DNA of 64,000 nt from Dryas octopetala (Eukaryota; Streptophyta; Magnoliopsida; Rosales; Rosaceae). Where the stretch lies: assembly GCA_963921425.1 (NCBI GenBank), contig OY992836.1, forward strand, positions 11,997,304-12,061,303, in the 5' to 3' direction. Positions within the stretch are counted from its first letter, which is position 1, and each line of letters opens with the position of its first letter. The notes below the pieces were generated by a model. That model had not been told where the DNA came from and ran no database searches. It saw only the letters and a list, made by a program, of their open reading frames with translations. This document shows positions 58,101 to 64,000 of this stretch, one piece after another. A program made the translations under genes and the position numbers.

Positions 58101-61100
58101 GGGAGAGGGACAGCATATGCATTCCAACGAGAACTTGAGGCTGCAATATCTGATTTTACAAAGGTAATTGACTAGCCAATATCTGACAGAAAAAGGAAAA
58201 ATAGTTGGTTCTACATGCAAGAAGTTGATTTGATTTATTTTTCAGGCCATGGAATCAAATCCATCAGCTTGTGAGGCATGGAAACGGAGAGGGCAGGCTC
58301 GAGCTGCCATGGGAGAATTTGTTGAGGTGTTTATACTACCTTAATTGGTTTTTTGTCTTTCTAATCCAGTGCTACTTATTATGGTTTCCTATATGTGATT
58401 TATTTATCAGAAAAACTAACAAGAGATATGCACTATTATGCTTATAATAAACTAATGAATATTTTTGTTCATATGCTTTTAGACTGTTCCTCCAAATTTA
58501 TTATTGGTAGAATAATCTTTGTTTCCTGTAATGACACAAGTACTGATGTGTATGTATTGCATCCCCTTACGATTCCAGGCCATTAAAGATTTGTCCAAGG
58601 CATTAGAGTTTGAACCAAATTCAGCAGATATTCTACATGAAAGGGGTAACTTTCTCAAACCCCACATTTTTACATTAATCATTATATTGCAGCATTCAGT
58701 TTCAGAGGTCTTAATCTCTACTTTTTTTTTTTTTTTGTATAGATAAAACTGTATTATAGGAATTCTATTATTTTGTTGTCTATTTTTGGTGGAAATCTGC
58801 ATCTTCTTACAGTTTATCAGGCTCAAGTGCTGTTAAGATGTTGAGACAGGGGTGTAAGTGAGCAATTTTATAGAGAGATTGATAGTATAGAAGCTGTAGA
58901 AGTTTGACATTCTAGTTATTGAGACTGCACTTTTTTCTGGAACTATAATTGAATGAAAGTTTAGCAAGTGACGGAAACTATTGCGTGATTTCCTCAATGC
59001 TATGAGTAACACAATAGCTGATATAACCACATGTATTAGGAAAACTATTTGGTATACTTTTATTAATAACCAAAAACAATGAGAGCAGGTAATGACAGCG
59101 CTGTAGCATTGTAATTTTTACAGGGATTGCCAATTTCAAGTTTAAGGATTTCTACAGTGCTGTTGAAGACCTATCCGCATGCGTGAAACTTGACAAGAAT
59201 AACACATCTGCATACACATATATGGTGAGTCTTCAAGATTATCCTGTTGATTATGTTGTCTGGTAATTGTTCATGCAGTGTACCTGGAATTAATCTTGTA
59301 CATTTGATTGAACTCATATTTGATTCCCTAGGGTTTGGCATTATCTTCTATTGGTGAATATAAAAAAGCTGAGGAGGCACATTTGAAAGCAATTCAATTG
59401 GATCGGAATTTCCTTGAGGCATGGGGGCAGCTAACCCAGGTATCCATGAACAACTACTTTGTTTACCCAGGCCAAATGAATTCCTATCAACAGTTAAAAA
59501 AAACATTCTGTATCTAGTTCATTTCATTGCCTATACTCAATCTCAATGGCAGCATTACTGGTGAAAAGCAGAACCTCATGGAATCAATATGGTATAATGT
59601 CTCTGTTAAAGAACATAGTAATCATGTAATACTCTAGGATCTGGGGATAGGCTCCTAACTAATTCTTGGTAGCAGTTTAATAGTTCGCTCTTAATTAATC
59701 ATAGAGAGCGAATTGTATTTTCCCCTTTGTCTTATACAAATCAAGCAGTTATAACAAGTAGAGTTCTTGTGGGCATGTGGATTATTGCAGTTCTATCAAG
59801 ATATGGCAAACCCAACCAAGGCTTTTGAGTGTCTTCAGCAAGCTCTACAAATTGATGGGAGGTGAGCATTCCTATCTGAACTAAACCATCCGTGTTATTA
59901 ATGTTTAGGCTGATCTTCAGGTGCCTGATTTAATTGAGGCCCCCAATGTTAACACTGGAGATATACTTGTTTGTCTAAATCAAGGTTTGCCAAAGCATAT
60001 CATTTGCGTGGTCTACTGCTCCATGGGATGGGAGAACACAGGTATGTTCCACAAAATCATCAATCTTTGGAATGAATTGTTGACTGATGTAACCATTAAC
60101 CAGTTTTTACTCTTAAAATCTTTCCATGATCTTGTGAAGCATAAATGATTTTGGATTACTCCTATCTCTGAGCATATGGTAGATTTTAGTAAACTGGGAT
60201 GAATTGTTATCGTCATCAGTTGCAAGCATTGTGCGTATATGCATTATAACAATCCACTTAAAATGGCATTAGGCACTAGAATAGTCCACAAGCATGATAG
60301 CTTTATTTTTATTTTTTTGGGGGTTATAATGTGGGTCTTCTGGTTTCAATACTGGGTCTGTTAGATTAGGGATAATGACTCTTGGCCATTTTCATTAATG
60401 AAAAAGTTGCCAATATGTCTTGGAGATGCTGACTGAATTTATGGCATTTTTTCATTGGAATTTACCATTGCGCTATTTTTAAAAAGGCTGTGTAATTAAT
60501 TGCTGGTTTTATTTTGCAGCAAGGCTATTAAGGATTTGTCAACTGGCTTGAGCTTTGAGAGTGCAAATATTGAGTGTTTGTATTTGCGGGCATCTTGCTA
60601 CCATGCTATAGGAGAATATGGACAGGCGGTATTATAAATTGTTTCTTGGCTTGGTTTGGAATACCAGCTGCATGTTTAATCATATTATAACACTGATCTA
60701 TTGGTCACAGGTCAAGGACTACGATGCTGTGCTGGATTTGGAGCTAGACTCAATGGAGAAGTTTGTGTTGCAATGCCTGGCTTTTTATCAGGTTTAATTC
60801 GATCTGGAATAGTATGGCTTATTTCATGTTTGTATTCTTGCACTTGTAAGCACTATGTAAGTTCTGATGTGCAGGGACTCAAAGGTGTAGGCACTACGTA
60901 TCTCTTGATGTGCAATTCCATCTTATAGCATATATCTTTATTGCAGCTTGGACACTTTTCTCCTTTGCATTTAAATTTCTTAAATGAAATAATGTGATCC
61001 TTTTATGCATAAGAAATCACAAATTAATAACAGAAGGGACACTAACGAATGACAATCTTATTTGATCTCAAACTATGCATTGCCATTTTGACTTGTATGA

Positions 61101-63941
61101 TAACTTGATTTTTTTTATTTTGTTTTGTTTCCAGAAAGAGATTGCTCTGTATACGGCATACAAAATCAACAGTGAATTTTGCTGGTTTGATATTGATGGA
61201 GATATTGATTCACTTTTCAAGGTGATATTGAAGATTATATTTTGTTTTGATTTTCAGTTCATTGTGAGGATTTTTTCAACTACTTTCTGTCAGAGCATTT
61301 CAGTGTGGTGCATGCTTCTCAACTCAGAAATTTTTCATTGTTTAGCATAATCATACTTAAGAAATAAATGCATTACTGACATTTCGTAAGTAACAATACA
61401 AAATATATTGTGTATAAAATGTCATCTATGAAATATAAAGTTAAGGTATTCCCCTGGATAGACCTTTCAACAACTAATTGTGAAACTGAAGAAGCTGAAA
61501 TGTGAAAGATTCAAAATATTTTCTTTTTTCGGTAAAAAAGGCTAAAGCCATGGAGAATTCTCTTGAAGAACCCACACACACATGCACACCCGAACCACTA
61601 ATTTTTTTTTTTTTTTTTTTTTTGTATTATGGTTTTCTTATTTTTATAATTTTGAAGTCCAACAATGTTACCCCAAACAGAGGCTAAAACATATCCTCCT
61701 ATAAATCAGTATCTAAAAGGAACATCAACAAATTGCTTTGTTGTTATTTTTTTTTTTAATTCTCCCATTACATGTTTATTGTGCGTTAAATTCAGGAGTA
61801 CTGGTGCAAAAGATTACACCCCAAGAATGTATGTGAAAAGGTCTATCGGCAACCTCCCCTGCGTGAATCTTTGAAGAAGGGCAAGCTTAGAAAGCAAGAT
61901 TTTTCAGTTACAAAGCAAAAAACTGCCCTTTTACAAGCTGCTGATTGCATTGGAAAGAAAATCCAATATGATTGTCCTGGCTTCTTACCAAATAGGCGTC
62001 AGGTGATTTTAATATCAAGAATAACTTTGAATTTAATCTACGTTCATTGTTGTGGCTTCTTAATTGAACTTCTTCCCTATTTTCCCATTTATTCTAGTTC
62101 TAACTTTTTATACCTGTTTGAGGTTTCTTGTAATTGAACATATTGCCTTGAAAAAGTTCCACCTATCTTGTTTATTTTCTAAATTTGAACAATCCGGATC
62201 AAATAGATTCAATTGAAGCTGCAGATGTTGCATTGCATCTGAGCCCCATGATCTTTCACCCTCATATTTAGAAGCTAAAATGGGATATGATCTGCTAATT
62301 AAAGTTGCTCAGCCGAAGGATTTGCAAAACATTTAACCAGAGGTGCATCAAGCAAGGTTCCACTTTTACCTCATGGAATTTTTTTAAAGCTGATTCACGT
62401 TATCCACATCATTGTCTCAAGCACAAAGATTTGATCATGAGATAAATATGACCATGCTTGATGCATCAGACGAGACTCTAATATTTGATTCAATTTTAAG
62501 ATGTAAATTTACTATTCTATTTCAACCAAGTTTTAAACAAGGAGCTAACATCTGTACTCAACTGTGAATTGTTAATTTTGACTCATTATGCAGGTGTAGA
62601 CAAGTTAAATTGAACTTCTGTATGGACCATATCGTTTTAAAGAAGTAAAAAGATCAACCTTTGTAATTTTTAGTATTACTGTAGAACTTTACATTGTAGC
62701 ATTTAGCACTGTCTGTTTGTTGACTCATTTCAAGCATTCAACTCTACATATATATTGCTTATGCATGTCCATATTTCTCTAGTTTTCCTTTACCCTAAGA
62801 GCTTTTAATTAATCAACCAATAATTCTGATAATTTGCTCATGTTCTGTGTCTACCAGCATCGTATGGCAGGATTGGCTGCTATTGAAGTTGCACAAAAGG
62901 TTTCAAAAGCTTGGCGGTCCTTCCAAGCAGAATGGAAATATTCTAATAAAAGCACATCAAAGTATGGTAAGAGAGGCCGGAGAAGGGAAAGAATCAATTT
63001 GCCCAGCCAGAATAGAGGTGGTGCTGGTTGTAGTACGAGTAGCTCCTCAGAGACCTCAACTTCATATAGCATTACAGAGGCTAAATCATCTGGTCGTTCT
63101 ATGATGTCATGGCATGATGTTTATTCATTAGCTGTCAAATGGCGGCAGATTTCTGAACCTTGTGACCCCGTTGTGTGGATTAACAAGCTGAGGTATTCCA
63201 TTGTGCCTGTTAATTTATAAATAATCTGCATGCTCATGGCCACAGGACATCATGTTTGGATTGAGTTTCATTCTTTTTTTCATTTGAATGGATAAATTAG
63301 ATAGTCAAATATTTTCTTACGTTTTCTAATACGTGGATTTCTCCACAACTCAGTGAAGAGTTTAATGCGGGATTTGGGTCTCATACACCAATGATCCTTG
63401 GACAAGCAAAAGTTGTTCGGTACTTCCCAAATTTTGAAAGGTGAATGTCTATAATGGTTCCATTTAGTATTGAACTGTTTAAACAATTCTCCCCCCCCCC
63501 CCCCCCCCCCCCCTTCTCTCTCTTTCTTCTACTGCTCATCACTTGTCAATGTGGCAGAACATTAGATGTCGCAAAGACTGTCATTAAGGAAAAATCATGT
63601 GTGTATAACAAGGTAGATAACATTATTGATCTATCTCGAGATGGAAAATTGCAAGATGTGAGTTCACTTAATCCTTTATTTATACTTTTGAAAATCCTAT
63701 TTTATTACTTGAAGAATCTATTCTATCCTATATTATAGTCACTTTTAATTCATAATTCTGTTGCTCTTCTTTTGCATGGATTACCCTCATTGAACAATCA
63801 TTTTTTCATATATAAAAAGTTGTTCACTGGTGTAATTATATTCATGCAGATTATGCATGCAAAATCCTGCGCTGATCTATACAGAGTTGTTGGTGAGGAC
63901 TTTTGGTTGGCTACTTGGTGCAATAGTACTGCCTTTGAGGG
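55182..63941 (+). CDS. SRFR1: SRFR1, TPR-repeat negative regulator of effector-triggered immunity (5' part, runs off window)
   Basis: Nineteen exons are visible: 55182-55303, 55429-55538, 57014-57672, 57795-57839, 58062-58163, 58246-58326, 58579-58645, 59124-59224, 59332-59439, 59791-59861, 59985-60041, 60520-60628, 60711-60791, 61135-61221, 61796-62002, 62858-63192, 63354-63440, 63558-63657 and 63850-63941. All are GT-AG with consistent phase; 873 codons are present so far. The protein starts MAAAISERVELAKLCSSRDW. TPR-like helices cover NRAFCYSQLELHKHVIKDCD, YPEALIGRGTAYAFQREL, SIGEYKKAEEAHLKAIQLD and ASCYHAIGEYGQAV. Exon 3 encodes a long, Ser/Lys/Asn-rich insert without structure. Exons 15-19 encode the conserved C-terminal half (CPGFLPNRRQ, SWHDVYSLAVKWRQISEPCD, EDFWLATWCNSTAFEG). 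Arabidopsis SRFR1 restrains TIR-NLR immunity with EDS1 and TCP factors. Intron 2 hosts a transposon. The last exons are beyond the window. Confidence 0.93.
55980..56642. mobile_element. Foldback MULE-like element in SRFR1 intron 2 (643 bp)
   Basis: The element is 55990-56632, starting GGGAAAATTTTAGCTAAA and ending with its complement. Arms are about 310 bp with roughly 85-90 percent match by eye. Flanks are ATTTCAACTA and ATTCCAACTA, a 10-bp target duplication with one mismatch. The inner part of each arm (AAGCTATGCAT-TCTTCTTTACAACC, ATATAAAGATCA, CCAAAGTAGGGTACCC) is shared with the interior of the MITE twins at 20611 and 27934, so the three are related although their outer ends differ. Confidence 0.85.
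63491..63513 (+). repeat. Poly-C tract (23 C) in SRFR1 intron 17
   Basis: An uninterrupted run of 23 cytosines followed by a TTCTCTCTC pyrimidine stretch, 45 bases upstream of the exon 18 acceptor. It may act as an unusual polypyrimidine tract. Its exact length is prone to sequencing error. Confidence 0.9.
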
Positions 63942-64000
63942 GTAAAAATGCATATTCTTAAGATTTTATGTCCTTGCATTTTAATTGTATGCCATGCCTA

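Overview
The window is nuclear DNA from a eudicot plant, from an assembled scaffold with one 200-base gap at 8540-8739. Plant-only gene families, GT-AG introns, AT-rich spacers with many small inverted-repeat transposons and a eudicot-like gene set support this. I cannot name the genus; a woody rosid is a guess.

Layout. 744-1538 (+) holds the last exons of an unidentified single-pass membrane protein. 2638-7033 (-) is a five-exon J-domain (Hsp40) gene with a mitochondrial-type presequence. 10197-12500 (+) is an intronless subtilisin-like protease close to SBT1.7/ARA12. 13678-14134 is a deleted hAT transposon. 15286-15537 (+) is a small LEA group 6 gene with ABA and dehydration promoter motifs. 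About 17.7-19.9 kb (-) is a decayed PIF/Harbinger transposon with both its ORFs. 23928-25091 (+) is an intronless Ser/Asn-rich protein with an ADELFFxGQ motif, and it sits in a dense cluster of MITEs and foldback elements (20.6-29.4 kb). 30211-31080 is a solo LTR with a perfect 5-bp target duplication. 34753-37365 (+) is a clade-D-type PP2C phosphatase. 38774-39091 (-) is a LINE RNase H relic. 43253-44466 (+) is the karrikin receptor KAI2. 55182 to beyond 63941 (+) is the first 19 exons of SRFR1, a TPR regulator of effector-triggered immunity, which runs off the right end.

The most notable object is a 6.9-kb CACTA element at 45254-52152. It has matching terminal inverted repeats, a 3-bp CTA target duplication and subterminal repeats. 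I see no transposase in it. It carries spliced-looking fragments of at least two unrelated host genes: an RBM22/MAC5-type CCCH zinc-finger gene and the N-terminus of a shaggy/GSK3 kinase. The fragments lie in the same orientation with a preserved splice donor and acceptor between them, so this is a Pack-CACTA type gene-capturing transposon.

The host genes are independent single genes, not an operon or cluster. KAI2 (karrikin/KL signalling), the LEA protein (desiccation) and the PP2C are all linked to stress or growth signalling, but nothing in the sequence shows that they are co-regulated. Exon boundaries were placed by eye from splice consensus plus reading-frame continuity.
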